Part shown: positions 55,901-62,604 of the stretch, one piece after another
Numbering within the stretch: the first letter of the stretch is position 1
Layout of the letters: each line of letters begins with the position of its first letter
DNA from: Burkholderiales bacterium
GTDB lineage: Bacteria; Pseudomonadota; Gammaproteobacteria; Burkholderiales; Casimicrobiaceae
Length of the DNA stretch: 64,000 nt
NCBI GenBank assembly: GCA_015075645.1
Contig: JABTUF010000003.1
Span: 62,001-126,000, forward strand
Reading direction: 5' to 3'
Notes under the pieces: model-generated
What the model was told of the DNA's origin: nothing
Databases searched by the model: none
The model's input: only the letters and a program-made list of their open reading frames with translations
Position numbers and translations under genes: made by a program

Positions 55901-55991
55901 GGTTTCACTCCTCAGCAAGGATCTGCCTCAGATCTCAGCACAGGCGGAGGCGATCGTCGTGGGCGTCAAGCAGGCGCTCGGGTGTCCGTGA
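46902..55991 (+). CDS. Giant RHS/YD-repeat protein with FG-GAP, PASTA and Ig-like domains
   Basis: A 3029-residue exported protein. A signal peptide (about 1-26) precedes a beta domain, then two hydrophobic segments (about 165-205) separated by R-F-A-R-R-H-P-E-R. These look like a CTERM-type tail joined to a second signal-like helix. Next come cadherin/Ig-like domains (about 260-550), a run of FG-GAP-like calcium loops of D-x-D-G-D-G type (about 640-1100), two PASTA domains (about 1295-1425), further Ig-like domains, and from about 1625 the RHS region. Dozens of Y-D-A-x-G-N/R repeats lead to the RHS core ending in D2844-P-T-G-R. The C-terminal 181 residues after the core form a variable tip, rich in alanine and hydrophobic stretches and coded by less GC-rich DNA. 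No known toxin motif and no following immunity gene is visible. Confidence 0.88.
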   Translation: MPSLLTSLRSLALGLAACALVGATSAATHSVGVLLDTDDQGATGCPVATANGALTGIELVVTARIVTTATGAYVDRVDRQTCTGGSLGAPVVVDPGDWPVGLGAGAGGSAVVEWSIPRSLLPPSGVMKAVAVASDGAAGADATPSFLVTLRNGSSSAAVAVPLAPWTAIPLALAVAWLAVRFARRHPERARLAGILFVFAFAGLAWAASDVVRDGAIGDWAGVPPAVGDPTGDGAPNADIVAVFVQVDDTYLHLRIDADVRTDNGGTGNLAPIVSAGPGQTITLPAAATLSGSATDDGLPSPPGALSTAWTLDSGPPGAFASFANPASPTSSVSFNAPGTYVLRLTANDSALSASATTTVTVQDGAPQLASIADRTIELGTRLQIVLEAKDGNAGDALAYSLPAAPAGASLAPPPLLDWTPTSAQLGTHPFTVRVTDGAGASASRSFNVTVVHTNRPPTIAPQTNEVVRGGATFVRRIVASDPDLGDTLTFSLVAGPPGMTISGNELRWPTAGASAGDRTVTVRVRDVAGLTDQTSFTLTLLPAAAPVAVDDAYEVRVGETLVVPAPGVLANDQNPSGGPVSAVKKTDPALGTLSAFDANGAFTFVAPSSVPAPAFGLAEAWRNDASGQIVNTFPVVGDVNGDGYPDLVLSSQFVGHRAVDLRTGATLWDIDRTGYADCGFGFATTTAPALADVDDDGVPEYIGNLGSCERDSNILAAGYAPADRIFALDGRTGAVKWMSERVSRPLGDVLAPGAPPSTEDRFQHVYAGAQYASMHVARLAPGAAPTILFRQTLRADAGYYQPVTGPARSTGCRALTGLAADDNVACRATILMRSDGTIESILTAPNPSNLSQASWDPTRELAPFTVDVDGDGAPEIVSGSDVWKKVGGAWTLLWQSEIEPIQALAADLDGDGRPEVVHVLAMDKTGSGASPRGQYGGDLYKFNGLLILDGATGAEKRRIRLPTYWTSWLTIADLDGDGAPEFVWNTQGRVYAIGADGRIRWTYAFIPGQIGMGAAAYSGTANAQVYDLDGDGVPEVVTNSHSEIVVLNGRTGAVRASHPSSGLHGGYYTGHDVQLVDADADGHVDIVATNVSGPDRLSYLMLRGAPNDWLPGPAIHPQVNFVNGDFSGNGHAELNANVPVQIRNPAQQGTVGDPRETEGTSFTYAIDDGAGESAPATVFVKIAPANRPPVITSTPPSGLLQRFAPTPPGGLVTNYYQPTAIDPDAGDTLTWSLVSAPAWVTMEAGGRIRFEPTCGSYGYPCGWGWTFVVLRVTDSLGAYAEQSFMVNLTTTGAAVPNVVGLMLADANAAVVAAALDPQLLQEVADASPAGTVLAQDPVAGAPNIAQGAAVFLTVSKGPQPVAVPFVVGKTLAQANAAIGALGLTTSVSTVFSPTVPAGDVLAQSPDFGTMLLPGSAPPVALTVSAGAPLAKPVAQVVVEPGPGPLARLAGETQAFKATAVFDDGTSANVTYAATWLSSAPAIASVDATGVALAKTAGGATVSATIGGRTGQATIAVSALAPGDATPPVAAIDAPADGASVNGPVDVTGTATDPNFLRYELAFALAGDEAWTVIGEGTSPVAGGVLGTFDPTVLVNDLYTLRLRVFDRGENVTETSATVQAKGQRKIGLFTLTFIDLQVPMAGLPITVSRTYDSRDKAKGDFGVGWRLGLQTLRLRANRVLGTGWLRTVSGPTVSLSPTAEHKISVTLPDGRIEEFDMVVSPTANIGSLDFTTVTGFVARPGTLGALEVLGNRDLIILDDGAATVLVDDTTLEYYDPTRFRYTAANGTVIEIHRADGVTRMTDTNGNTLVFGPEGITHSSGKSVAFTRDVQGRITQIVDPLGHVQTYAYDANGDLASRTDATGRTSSYLYDRAHNLIEALDPSGNRAIRNDYDAGGRLVSMTDANGATVTYTHDLGASREIVRDRLGWPTVYDYDADGNLVARTDALGGLWTTTFDARGNPLVRTDPLGRTLVRTYDARDNVLTETDEDGNLRTWTYDAQGRVLVATDPEGRITTHTYDVSGNLVRVDDPEGGVTRHAYDGAGNRTSSTDPLGRVTLFGHDGSGNLVSTTDPLGNTTSYAYDAANRRVSLTDPLGGTTLRIHDAAGRVVKVVDPMGNGTTIAYGAVGDGSRPTSRTDPLGRTTTWEYDALARRVKTTNPDGTTELTGYDAEGRVVSSTDRAGATTAFLRDALGRTTRTTFADGTTRETTYDAAGRQTSSTDERGNATTFGYAPGQLSVTDPLGRTTTRDLDGSLRPIRITNPLGRIWQYAYDSAGNLLATTYPDGSTASTAYDAAGQPVARTDQAGRVVHRAYDDAGRLASVTDPEGGITTYDYDAAGRRTRHRDANGHTTSYGYDAAGRLLTLTRPGGQQEERTYDAAGNLVSRTDFGGRVTTYVHDSMNRVVRKVLPGGAVTTYAYDPAGRRTSAGGDSYVYDVRGRLVRETKAGGDVLDYTRDAAGNVTLFGSPHGTTSYTYDALGRLATVAAASGVTTYAYDEIGNLAGVTRPNGVTTTYGHDALDRLVSLAHAGPGGPIAAYVYTLGPAGHRTRVDESGPATTGRTVRYTYDAADRLTREQIEEPGLPAYAIDYTYDAAGNRTKMVRGGTATDYAYDADDRLVSRVTGAATVSYGWDANGNLASRTAGAVVDTYFHDGEDRLTAVSGPSGTVGYAYDADGIRISRSAGGVTTAYLVDKALPASRCPCGPDLPGAMAQVVAETTAATTVSYTYGHALLERTEVGAGTHAYLRDAQHSVRQLTTAAGDVSDRYTYDAFGVELASVGSTPNPYRYAGEAFDPVVGLQYHRARYYDPSIGRFTSTDPVAGDIEDPSTLHRYLYAAGDPVGRIDPTGRENLLTLTLTQAAWASAAVGIGTTFGTKALGIANDWGQAATLGAVAAAGTFAVFFPSALAASQELAGVEAGNLAIPLKQGLKYVGQQLFAAATESGATAQMHLGIARTAATTFIRNSFRTQTARCFVANSLSAIVVGYASRRMLLEAAGGFQQVSLLSKDLPQISAQAEAIVVGVKQALGCP

Positions 55992-56138
55992 CCACGGCCT
56001 AGTCCTGGGTCGAATCGGGCGTGATGCTCCAGACGCGCCACGCCGAGGGCCTGGCGAATCGAGCTCGGTCTGGTTGCGCGATCCTAGTAGAATCGGCGGC
56101 TGCCGCCTGGGTCGGGTCGTCACGGCCGCGAGGTCGGA

Positions 56139-57830
56139 ATGAAGACCTGGACGCGGGCAACCCACCATCTTGTGGTCCAGGCCCGCATGGCCGCCCGACG
56201 AAAGCCGCCCCGCGACGAAGCCGCCCCGAAGCGCGCCGAAAGCCTCGCCGACAAGCTCGCCCGCCTCGACATCGCGCGCGAGGAAGACCTCGTGCTGCAC
56301 CTGCCGCTGCGCTACGAGGACCACACGCGGCTCGTGCCGCTCGCGCAAGTGAAGGTCGGCGAGACCGTGCAAACCGAGGGGACGGTCGCGAATGTCGACA
56401 TCGCGTACCGGCCGCGGCGCCAGCTCGTCTGCCGGATCGAGGAGGTCGACGCACGAGGCGGGCGCGCGGGCCTGACGCTGCGCTTCTTCTCGTTCTATCC
56501 GAACCAGCAGAAGGCGCTCGCGCAGGGCGCGCGCGTGCGCGTCTACGGCGACGTGCGCGAGGGCTACTTCGGGCCGGAGATCGTGCACCCGCAGTTCAAG
56601 GTCGTGCACGAGGGCGCGCCGCTCGACGATCGGCTGACGCCCGTCTACCCGACGACCGCGGGACTCTCGCAGGAGGTGCTGCGCAAGCAGGTGGCGCGGG
56701 CGATCGCCGGCCACCCGGATCGATTGACCGAGACGCTGCCCGAGGAGATCGTGCGGCGGCGCGCGCTGTGGAAGTTCGGCGACGCGGTGTCGTTCCTGCA
56801 CGCGCCGCCGCCGAGGCTCGCCGCGTTGACGCAGAAGGCGCTCGACGCGCGCACGCACCCGGCGTGGACGCGGCTCAAGTTCGACGAGCTCGTGGCGCAG
56901 CAGTTGTCATTGAAGGCGCATCGTGCGGCGCGCGCGAAGCGCAATGCGCCGGTGCTGACCGGGACCGGTGCGCTGCAGAAGCAACTGCTCGACCGCGTCG
57001 GCTTCACGCTCACGCGCGCGCAGCAGAAGGTGGGGCGCGAGATCGCGCACGACCTCAAGCGCTCGATGCCGATGCAGCGCCTGTTGCAGGGCGACGTGGG
57101 CTCCGGCAAGACGGTGGTCGCGGCGCTCGCCGCGCTGCAGGCGATCGAGAGCGGGCGGCAGGTCGCGTTCATGGCGCCCACCGAGCTCCTCGCCGAGCAG
57201 CACTACCGCAAGCTCGCCGCCTGGCTCGCCGGCCTGCCGGTCGAGGCCGCGTGGCTGTCGGGCTCGCTGCCGGCGAAGGAGCGCAAGCGCGCGCGCGAGC
57301 GCCTGGCGAGCGGCGAGGCGCAGTTCGCGGTCGGCACCCACGCGCTCTTCCAGGAAGGTGTCGAGCTGCCGCGGCTGGGCTTCGTCATCGTCGACGAGCA
57401 GCACCGCTTCGGGGTCGCGCAGCGGCTCGCGCTGCGCGGCAAGGGGCTGGCCGACGCGCACCAGCTGATGATGAGCGCGACGCCGATCCCGCGCACGCTC
57501 GCGATGACCTTCTACGCGGACTTGGACGTGTCGGTGCTGGACGAATTGCCGCCGGGGCGCACGCCGGTCGTCACGCGGCTCGCGAGCCAGAAGCGGCGCG
57601 CCGAGATCGTCGACTACGTCGGCAAGCGCTGCGAGGCGGGCGCGCAGGCGTACTGGGTGTGCCCGCTGATCGAGGAGAGCGAGACGCTCGAACTGCAGAC
57701 GGCGGTCGCGTTGCATGCGGAGCTGTCGGCGGCGTATGAAGATCGTCGGGCTGAAGCCCGACCCACGGGGGAGGAGGGAGCGAGTCGGCTGAAGCCTGAC
57801 CACGGGGGATGGGGCGGCGAGTCGGGCTGA
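56139..57830 (+). CDS. recG: ATP-dependent DNA helicase RecG, N-terminal part (interrupted)
   Basis: The first 563 codons of a recG gene. RecG remodels stalled forks and branch-migrates Holliday junctions. The wedge/OB domain (about 20-180, with L-L-L-H-L-P-L-R-Y-E-D-type sequence) and helicase lobe 1 are complete: G318-D-V-G-S-G-K-T325 (Walker A), D419-E-Q-H422 (motif II), and M-S-A-T-P-I-P-R-T (motif III). Y-W-V-C-P-L-I-E-E-S-E is also present. The frame then runs into REP-like repeats and meets TGA at 57828-57830. ATG 56139 has GAGG five bases upstream; ATG 56187 is the alternative. A TAGAAT (56088-56093) may be the -10 element. The second lobe continues in the same frame from about 57915. 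Confidence 0.88.
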   Translation: MKTWTRATHHLVVQARMAARRKPPRDEAAPKRAESLADKLARLDIAREEDLVLHLPLRYEDHTRLVPLAQVKVGETVQTEGTVANVDIAYRPRRQLVCRIEEVDARGGRAGLTLRFFSFYPNQQKALAQGARVRVYGDVREGYFGPEIVHPQFKVVHEGAPLDDRLTPVYPTTAGLSQEVLRKQVARAIAGHPDRLTETLPEEIVRRRALWKFGDAVSFLHAPPPRLAALTQKALDARTHPAWTRLKFDELVAQQLSLKAHRAARAKRNAPVLTGTGALQKQLLDRVGFTLTRAQQKVGREIAHDLKRSMPMQRLLQGDVGSGKTVVAALAALQAIESGRQVAFMAPTELLAEQHYRKLAAWLAGLPVEAAWLSGSLPAKERKRARERLASGEAQFAVGTHALFQEGVELPRLGFVIVDEQHRFGVAQRLALRGKGLADAHQLMMSATPIPRTLAMTFYADLDVSVLDELPPGRTPVVTRLASQKRRAEIVDYVGKRCEAGAQAYWVCPLIEESETLELQTAVALHAELSAAYEDRRAEARPTGEEGASRLKPDHGGWGGESG

Positions 57831-57914
57831 AGCCCAACCCACGGGGGAGGAGGGGCGAGTCGGGCTGAAGCCCCACCCACGGCGTTTCCGGTGGGTCGGG
57901 CTTCAGCCCGACGC
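57744..57914. repeat. REP-like palindrome array inserted in recG
   Basis: The array has four direct units, each beginning with the palindrome GTCGGGCT-GA-AGCCCGAC or a variant, followed by CCACGGGGGA and a purine-rich tail (units at 57745, 57784, 57821, 57859; 37-39 bases each for the first three). They end with one inverted unit, 57891-57912. Units four and five can fold into one large hairpin. The inserted length is 171 bases if the flanking codons are E-D | L-S-V-G, so frame is kept. The only stop in frame is TGA 57828-57830 in unit three. Related palindromes occur at 16954-17047. Confidence 0.85.
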
Positions 57915-58445
57915 CTTTCGGTCGGCCTGCTGCACGGCCGGATGAAGCCGGCCGAGAAGGCCGCGGTGATGGACGCGTTCGTGCGCGGCGAGCTCTCCGT
58001 GCTCGTCGCGACGACGGTGATCGAGGTCGGCGTCGACGTGCCGAACGCGTCGGTCATGGTGATCGAGCACGCCGAGCGCTTCGGGCTCGCGCAGTTGCAC
58101 CAGCTTCGCGGCCGCGTGGGTCGCGGCGCGGCGGAGAGCGTGTGCATCCTGCTGTTCGAGGAGCCGCTCTCCGAGACCGCGAAGGCGCGGCTCAAGGTGA
58201 TCTACGAGACGAACGACGGCTTCGAGATCGCGCGGCAGGACCTCGCGATCCGCGGCCCCGGCGAGTTCCTCGGCGCGCGGCAGTCGGGCGTGCCGATGCT
58301 GCGCTTCGCCGACCTGGAGCGCGACGTCGCGCTGATCGAGCAGGCGCGCGACGCCGCCGACGAGATGCTGGCGAAGTTCCCCGACGCCGCGCGGGCGCAC
58401 GTCGAGCGCTGGCTCGGGGGGCGCGCGGAGTTCATCCGGGCCTGA
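57891..58445 (+). CDS. recG: RecG helicase, C-terminal part (lobe 2) in frame after the repeat array
   Basis: This frame carries helicase lobe 2 of RecG, about 177 residues from codon 57915: [11 protein letters not shown] (motif IV region), [13 protein letters not shown] (motif V), and [12 protein letters not shown] (motif VI). The C-terminal wedge-contact region follows, with [12 protein letters not shown]. It is in the same reading frame as the N-terminal part, separated by one TGA. GTG 57891 could start it only within repeat sequence, and no ribosome-binding site is convincing. Either the gene is inactivated, the halves are made separately, the TGA is read through, or the sequence has an error there. 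Confidence 0.8.
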   Translation: MGRASARRLSVGLLHGRMKPAEKAAVMDAFVRGELSVLVATTVIEVGVDVPNASVMVIEHAERFGLAQLHQLRGRVGRGAAESVCILLFEEPLSETAKARLKVIYETNDGFEIARQDLAIRGPGEFLGARQSGVPMLRFADLERDVALIEQARDAADEMLAKFPDAARAHVERWLGGRAEFIRA

Positions 58446-58600
58446 GCCGTCGGCAGGGACGGGGCGGCTGGGCGGGCGGCTCCGAATCGCCGACATTGGC
58501 GGGGAATACTGATCGAAATCAACTACCTGCGGCCACGACCCCGGCGGCAGGGGTAGAATGCCGGCGTTCCGGTCGTCCGCCTCGGGCCGCCGGCCGCGCC

Positions 58601-59848
58601 ATGTCGCTGCACACCATCGGCCTCAACCACACCACCGCGCCGCTCGACGTGCGCGAGCGGGTCACGTTCGCGCAGGACGCGCTCGCCGACGCGCTGCGCG
58701 ATGTCACCGGAGCGTGCTCGGTGAACGAGGCGGCCATCCTGTCGACCTGCAACCGCACCGAGGTGTACTTCCGCGGCGGCGAACCATTGCGCGTCGCGCG
58801 CTGGCTCGAGGACGTGCACGGGCTCGCCTGCGACACGCTGCGGCCGCACCTCTACACGCTCGGGCAGGACCAGTCGGTGCCGCATGCGTTTCGCGTCGCG
58901 TCGGGACTGGACTCGATGGTGCTGGGCGAGCCGCAGATCCTGGGCCAGATGAAGCTCGCGGTGCGCACCGCGGAGTCCGCGGGTTCGCTCGGCCTCGTGC
59001 TGCACCGGCTGTTCCAGCGCACCTTCGCGGTCGCGAAGGACGTGCGCACGCACACCGACATCGGCAGCGCGTCGATCTCGATGGCCGCGGCCGCGGTGAA
59101 GCTCGCCGAGCGCATCTTCCCGTCGATCGCCGACCAGCGGTTGCTCCTGATCGGGGCGGGCGAGATGGTCGAACTCGCGGCGAGCCACTTCGTCGCGCGC
59201 AAGCCGAAGTCGATCACGGTGGCGAACCGCACGCACGAGCGCGGGCAGTCGCTCGCGGAGCGGATCGGCGCCGACGCGATCCTGCTGAACGAACTGCCCG
59301 ACCGGCTCCCGCAGTTCGACATGATCGTGACCTGCACGGCCAGCACGCTGCCGATCCTCGGCAAGGGGCTGATCGAGCGCGTGATCCGCGCGCGTCGGCA
59401 CGTGCCGGTGTTCATCGTCGACCTGGCGGTGCCGCGCGACGTCGAACCGGAGGTGGGCGACCTCGACGACGTGTTCCTCTACTCGGTCGACGATCTCTCG
59501 TCGATCGTCAAGGACAATCTCGCGATCCGCCGCGAGGCCGTCGCAGAGGCCGAGGCGATGATCGCCGAGCAGGCCGGCCAGTTCCTGAACTGGCTCGAGG
59601 GCCGCAGCGTCGTGCCGACGATCCATGCGCTCTCCGGCCACGTCGACGACCTGCGCGAACTCGAGCTCGAGCGCGCGCGGCGGATGTTGGCGAACGGAAC
59701 GTCGCCGGAGCGCGTGATCGAGGCGCTCGCGCGCGGCCTCGCGAACAAGTTCCTGCACGCGCCGTTGTCGGCGCTCAACTCGGCGGGCGACGCCGAGCGC
59801 GCGGAATTGATCGCGCTGTTCCAGCGCGTCTACAAGCTGCACGATTAG
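58601..59848 (+). CDS. hemA: Glutamyl-tRNA reductase
   Basis: First enzyme of C5 tetrapyrrole synthesis, reducing glutamyl-tRNA to glutamate-1-semialdehyde. The protein has 415 residues, the standard size. The catalytic cysteine C50 lies in L-S-T-C-N-R-T-E; the NADPH-binding domain has [11 protein letters not shown] and V-A-N-R-T; the C-terminal dimerisation helix follows. A TAGAAT at 58554-58559 resembles a -10 element about 40 bases ahead of the ATG, though a matching -35 is not obvious. hemA-prfA-prmC order follows, with 71 bases to prfA. Confidence 0.96.
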   Translation: MSLHTIGLNHTTAPLDVRERVTFAQDALADALRDVTGACSVNEAAILSTCNRTEVYFRGGEPLRVARWLEDVHGLACDTLRPHLYTLGQDQSVPHAFRVASGLDSMVLGEPQILGQMKLAVRTAESAGSLGLVLHRLFQRTFAVAKDVRTHTDIGSASISMAAAAVKLAERIFPSIADQRLLLIGAGEMVELAASHFVARKPKSITVANRTHERGQSLAERIGADAILLNELPDRLPQFDMIVTCTASTLPILGKGLIERVIRARRHVPVFIVDLAVPRDVEPEVGDLDDVFLYSVDDLSSIVKDNLAIRREAVAEAEAMIAEQAGQFLNWLEGRSVVPTIHALSGHVDDLRELELERARRMLANGTSPERVIEALARGLANKFLHAPLSALNSAGDAERAELIALFQRVYKLHD

Positions 59849-59919
59849 CTGCGGCGTCCCGGGCCGGGTTCCGAACCGCGTTTCGGGCCGGGCTCCGGCG
59901 TCGGCCGCACGGGCCCACG

Positions 59920-61002
59920 GTGAAGATCACGCTGCGCACGAGACTCGAGCAGCTCGCGACGCGCCTCGCGGAACTCGACCACCTGCTGGCCGCGCCCGAG
60001 ACGGCCGGGGACATGGAGCGCTTCCGCGCCTGCGCGAAGGAGCGCGCCGAGGTGGCGCCGGTGGTCGAGCGGTTCGAGGCGTGGCGGCGGGCCGAATCCG
60101 ATGTCGCCGCCGCCGAAGAGATGGCCGCCGATCCGTCGATGCGCGCGTTCGCCGACGACGAGCGCCGGCTCGCCGGCGAGCGGATGGAGTCGCTGGAGCG
60201 CGACCTCCAGACCGCGTTGCTGCCGAAGGACGCGAACGACGCGCGCAACGTCTTCCTCGAGATCCGCGCCGGCACGGGCGGCGACGAGAGCGCGCTCTTC
60301 GCGGGCGACCTGCTGCGCATGTACACGCGCTACGCCGAGCGCGAAGGCTGGAAGGTCGAGCTCGTGTCGTCGTCGCCCTCCGAGCTCGGCGGATACCGCG
60401 AAGCCATCGTGCGCATCGCGGGGGAGGGCGCGTACGCGAAGCTCAAGTTCGAGTCGGGCGGACACCGCGTGCAGCGCGTGCCGGAGACCGAGGCGCAGGG
60501 TCGCATCCACACCTCGGCCTGCACGGTCGCGGTGATGCCCGAGGCCGATCCGATCGCCGACATCGAGATCAATCCCGCGGACCTGCGCATCGACACGTTC
60601 CGTTCGTCGGGCGCGGGCGGGCAGCACATCAACAAGACCGACTCGGCGGTGCGGATCACCCACCTGCCGACCGGCCTCGTCGTCGAGTGCCAGGACGACC
60701 GCTCGCAGCACCGCAACCGCGCGCAGGCGATGAGCGTGCTCGCGACGCGGCTCCTCGACCGCGAGCGCACCGAGCGGCAGCGCAAGGAGGCCGCCACGCG
60801 CAAGAGCCTGATCGGCTCGGGCGACCGCAGCGAGCGCATCCGCACCTACAATTTCCCGCAGGGCCGGGTCACCGACCACCGCATCAACCTGACGCTCTAC
60901 CGGATCGACGCGATCATGGCGGGCGATCTCGACGAGATCGTCGACGCGCTGCGCCGCGAGTTCCAGGCCGAGCAGCTCGCCGCTCTGGGAGGCGAGGCGT
61001 GA
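59920..61002 (+). CDS. prfA: Peptide chain release factor 1
   Basis: RF1, 360 residues, recognising UAA and UAG stop codons. GTG 59920 gives the correct N-terminus. G233-G-Q235 in S-G-A-G-G-Q-H-I-N is the peptidyl-tRNA hydrolysis motif, at the same position as in E. coli. The codon-recognition region has the [11 protein letters not shown] loop (P-x-T located in the anticodon-mimic domain). The stop overlaps the next gene by GTGA. Its methylating partner PrmC is encoded two genes downstream. Confidence 0.96.
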   Translation: MKITLRTRLEQLATRLAELDHLLAAPETAGDMERFRACAKERAEVAPVVERFEAWRRAESDVAAAEEMAADPSMRAFADDERRLAGERMESLERDLQTALLPKDANDARNVFLEIRAGTGGDESALFAGDLLRMYTRYAEREGWKVELVSSSPSELGGYREAIVRIAGEGAYAKLKFESGGHRVQRVPETEAQGRIHTSACTVAVMPEADPIADIEINPADLRIDTFRSSGAGGQHINKTDSAVRITHLPTGLVVECQDDRSQHRNRAQAMSVLATRLLDRERTERQRKEAATRKSLIGSGDRSERIRTYNFPQGRVTDHRINLTLYRIDAIMAGDLDEIVDALRREFQAEQLAALGGEA

Positions 61003-61520
61003 AGAGCAGGGCTTGTCTGCCGTGGCTGCAGACGCTGCGGATCGACCTGCGCGAGTTCGTGCCGCGGGACGTCGAAGACGTGGTGCGGCTCGACGGCGAC
61101 CGCCGCGTGATGAAGTTCATCGGCGACGGGCGCGTGCACACGCGCGAGGAGACGCTGGCGATCTTCCCGCGCGCGCTGCGCTACTCGCGGCTCTACGCGG
61201 ACCTCGGCATCTGGCGCGCGTCGCGGCGCGACACGGGTGCGTTCATCGGCTGGTTCTCGCTCAAGTACGCGGGCAAGTCCTGCGACGTCGAGATCGGCTA
61301 TCGGCTGGTCCCGGAGGCCTGGGGCCAGGGCTTCGCGACCGAGGGTGCGGCCGCGCTGCGCGACTACGGCTTCGACGACGTCGGGCTCTCGCGCATCATC
61401 GGCGTGACGCACCCGGGCAACCGCGCCTCGCAACACGTCCTCGCGAAGATCGGCATGGCCGACGAAGGCTGGGGCCGCTACTACGACCGGCGGCTGCGGC
61501 TCTTCGCCGTCTACGCATGA
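60999..61520 (+). CDS. GNAT family N-acetyltransferase (RimJ/RimL-like)
   Basis: A 173-residue acetyltransferase of the Acetyltransf_3 type. It shows L-R-E-F-V-P-R-D at the start, I-G-W-F-S-L in the middle strand, the acetyl-CoA loop [13 protein letters not shown] (pattern Q-x-x-G-x-A/G), and [19 protein letters not shown] near the end. GTG 60999 overlaps the prfA stop, and its own stop overlaps the prmC start, so the three are co-translated. The insertion of a GNAT gene between prfA and prmC suggests a substrate in the translation apparatus, but this is not shown by the sequence. Confidence 0.87.
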   Translation: MKSRACLPWLQTLRIDLREFVPRDVEDVVRLDGDRRVMKFIGDGRVHTREETLAIFPRALRYSRLYADLGIWRASRRDTGAFIGWFSLKYAGKSCDVEIGYRLVPEAWGQGFATEGAAALRDYGFDDVGLSRIIGVTHPGNRASQHVLAKIGMADEGWGRYYDRRLRLFAVYA

Positions 61521-62380
61521 CTTCCGGCATCCGGCGCGCGCCCGGCGAGGGCGTTCGCACGGTGTCGGCGGCGATGGCGCGCTCGGGCCTCGTGCCGGTC
61601 GACGCGCAGGTGCTGCTCGCGCACGTGCTCGGCGTCGACCGCGCGTGGCTGATCGGGCACGCGACCGACGAGCTTCCGCGCGCGTCGGCCGAGGCGTTCT
61701 TCGCGCTCGCGAAGCGCCGCCGCGACGGCGAGCCGGTCGCCTACCTCACGGGCCGGCGCGAGTTCTACGGCCTCGACCTCGCGGTGACGCCGGCGGTGCT
61801 GATCCCCAGGCCGGAGACCGAGACGCTGGTCGAGGTCCTGCTGGAGCGCCTGCCGGCCGATCGCGCGACGCGCGTGGCGGACCTCGGCACCGGCTCGGGC
61901 GCGATCGCGCTGGCGCTCGCCGCGCATCGCCCGCTCGCGAAAGTCGTCGCGACCGACGCGTCGGAGGCCGCGCTCGACGTCGCGCGGGGCAACGCGGCGC
62001 GGCACCGTCTCACCAACGTGTCGTTCTGCGCGGGCGACTGGTTCGACGCGCTGCCCGACGATGCTCCGCCCTTCGACGCCATCGCCGCGAATCCGCCCTA
62101 CGTCGCGGAGGACGATCCGCACATGGCCCGGGGCGATCTCCCGCGCGAGCCGGCGCACGCGCTCACGCCGGGAGGCGACGGTCTCGATGCACTGCGCACG
62201 ATCATCGCGGGCGCGCCCGCGCGGCTCGTGCCCGGAGGATGGCTCGCGGTCGAGCACGGGCATGATCAGTCCGACGAGGTCCGAACCCTCTTTGCGGAGG
62301 CGGGATTCGACGCGATCGCGATCCGCCGGGATCTCGCGGGCATCCCCAGGGTCGTCGCGGGGCGAGTGGCCGCACGCTGA
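61517..62380 (+). CDS. prmC: Peptide chain release factor N5-glutamine methyltransferase
   Basis: PrmC (HemK), 287 residues, methylates the glutamine of the GGQ motif in RF1/RF2 using S-adenosylmethionine. The N-terminal helical domain (about 1-75) is followed by the linker motif G-R-R-E-F-Y-G and I-P-R-P-E-T-E-T. The SAM-binding V-A-D-L-G-T-G-S-G-A-I-A-L and catalytic N192-P-P-Y195 come next. ATG 61517 overlaps the GNAT stop (ATGA). Placing prmC behind prfA is typical. Confidence 0.94.
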   Translation: MTSGIRRAPGEGVRTVSAAMARSGLVPVDAQVLLAHVLGVDRAWLIGHATDELPRASAEAFFALAKRRRDGEPVAYLTGRREFYGLDLAVTPAVLIPRPETETLVEVLLERLPADRATRVADLGTGSGAIALALAAHRPLAKVVATDASEAALDVARGNAARHRLTNVSFCAGDWFDALPDDAPPFDAIAANPPYVAEDDPHMARGDLPREPAHALTPGGDGLDALRTIIAGAPARLVPGGWLAVEHGHDQSDEVRTLFAEAGFDAIAIRRDLAGIPRVVAGRVAAR

Positions 62381-62438
62381 TCGCCGCACGCGGCCGATCG
62401 GTGCCCGATCGGTGAGTCGCGGTCCGGACAATGGGCGC

Positions 62439-62576
62439 ATGGAATCACGCCCCCCCGCGCGCTGCCGCACCTGCCGCCCGAGTCCGGGGTGGCTCGACTT
62501 CGCCGACCCCGCGCTCTGGGCCTGGGTCGCGGTCGCGGTGATGCTCGTCGTGCCTGCGTTCTCGGTGCTCGCCTGA
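62439..62576 (+). CDS. Possible 45-residue single-span membrane protein
   Basis: A short open frame, 59 bases after prmC, encoding a polar, cysteine- and proline-containing N-terminus (R-C-R-T-C-R-P) and one hydrophobic helix (W-A-W-V-A-V-A-V-M-L-V-V-P-A-F). The ATG follows a GG-containing but not clearly ribosome-binding sequence. Coding status is uncertain; the hydrophobic pattern and conserved-looking paired cysteines are the only support. The rest of the gap 62381-62604 shows nothing else. Confidence 0.3.
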   Translation: MESRPPARCRTCRPSPGWLDFADPALWAWVAVAVMLVVPAFSVLA

Positions 62577-62604
62577 CCGGGGCCGTCGCGGGCGCGTCAC
62601 CCGC

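Noticed and set aside
57828..57830. The in-frame TGA in recG as a selenocysteine codon
   Set aside because: RecG has no known selenocysteine at this place, the codon lies inside inserted repeat DNA, and no convincing SECIS-like hairpin specific to it can be singled out from the palindromes.
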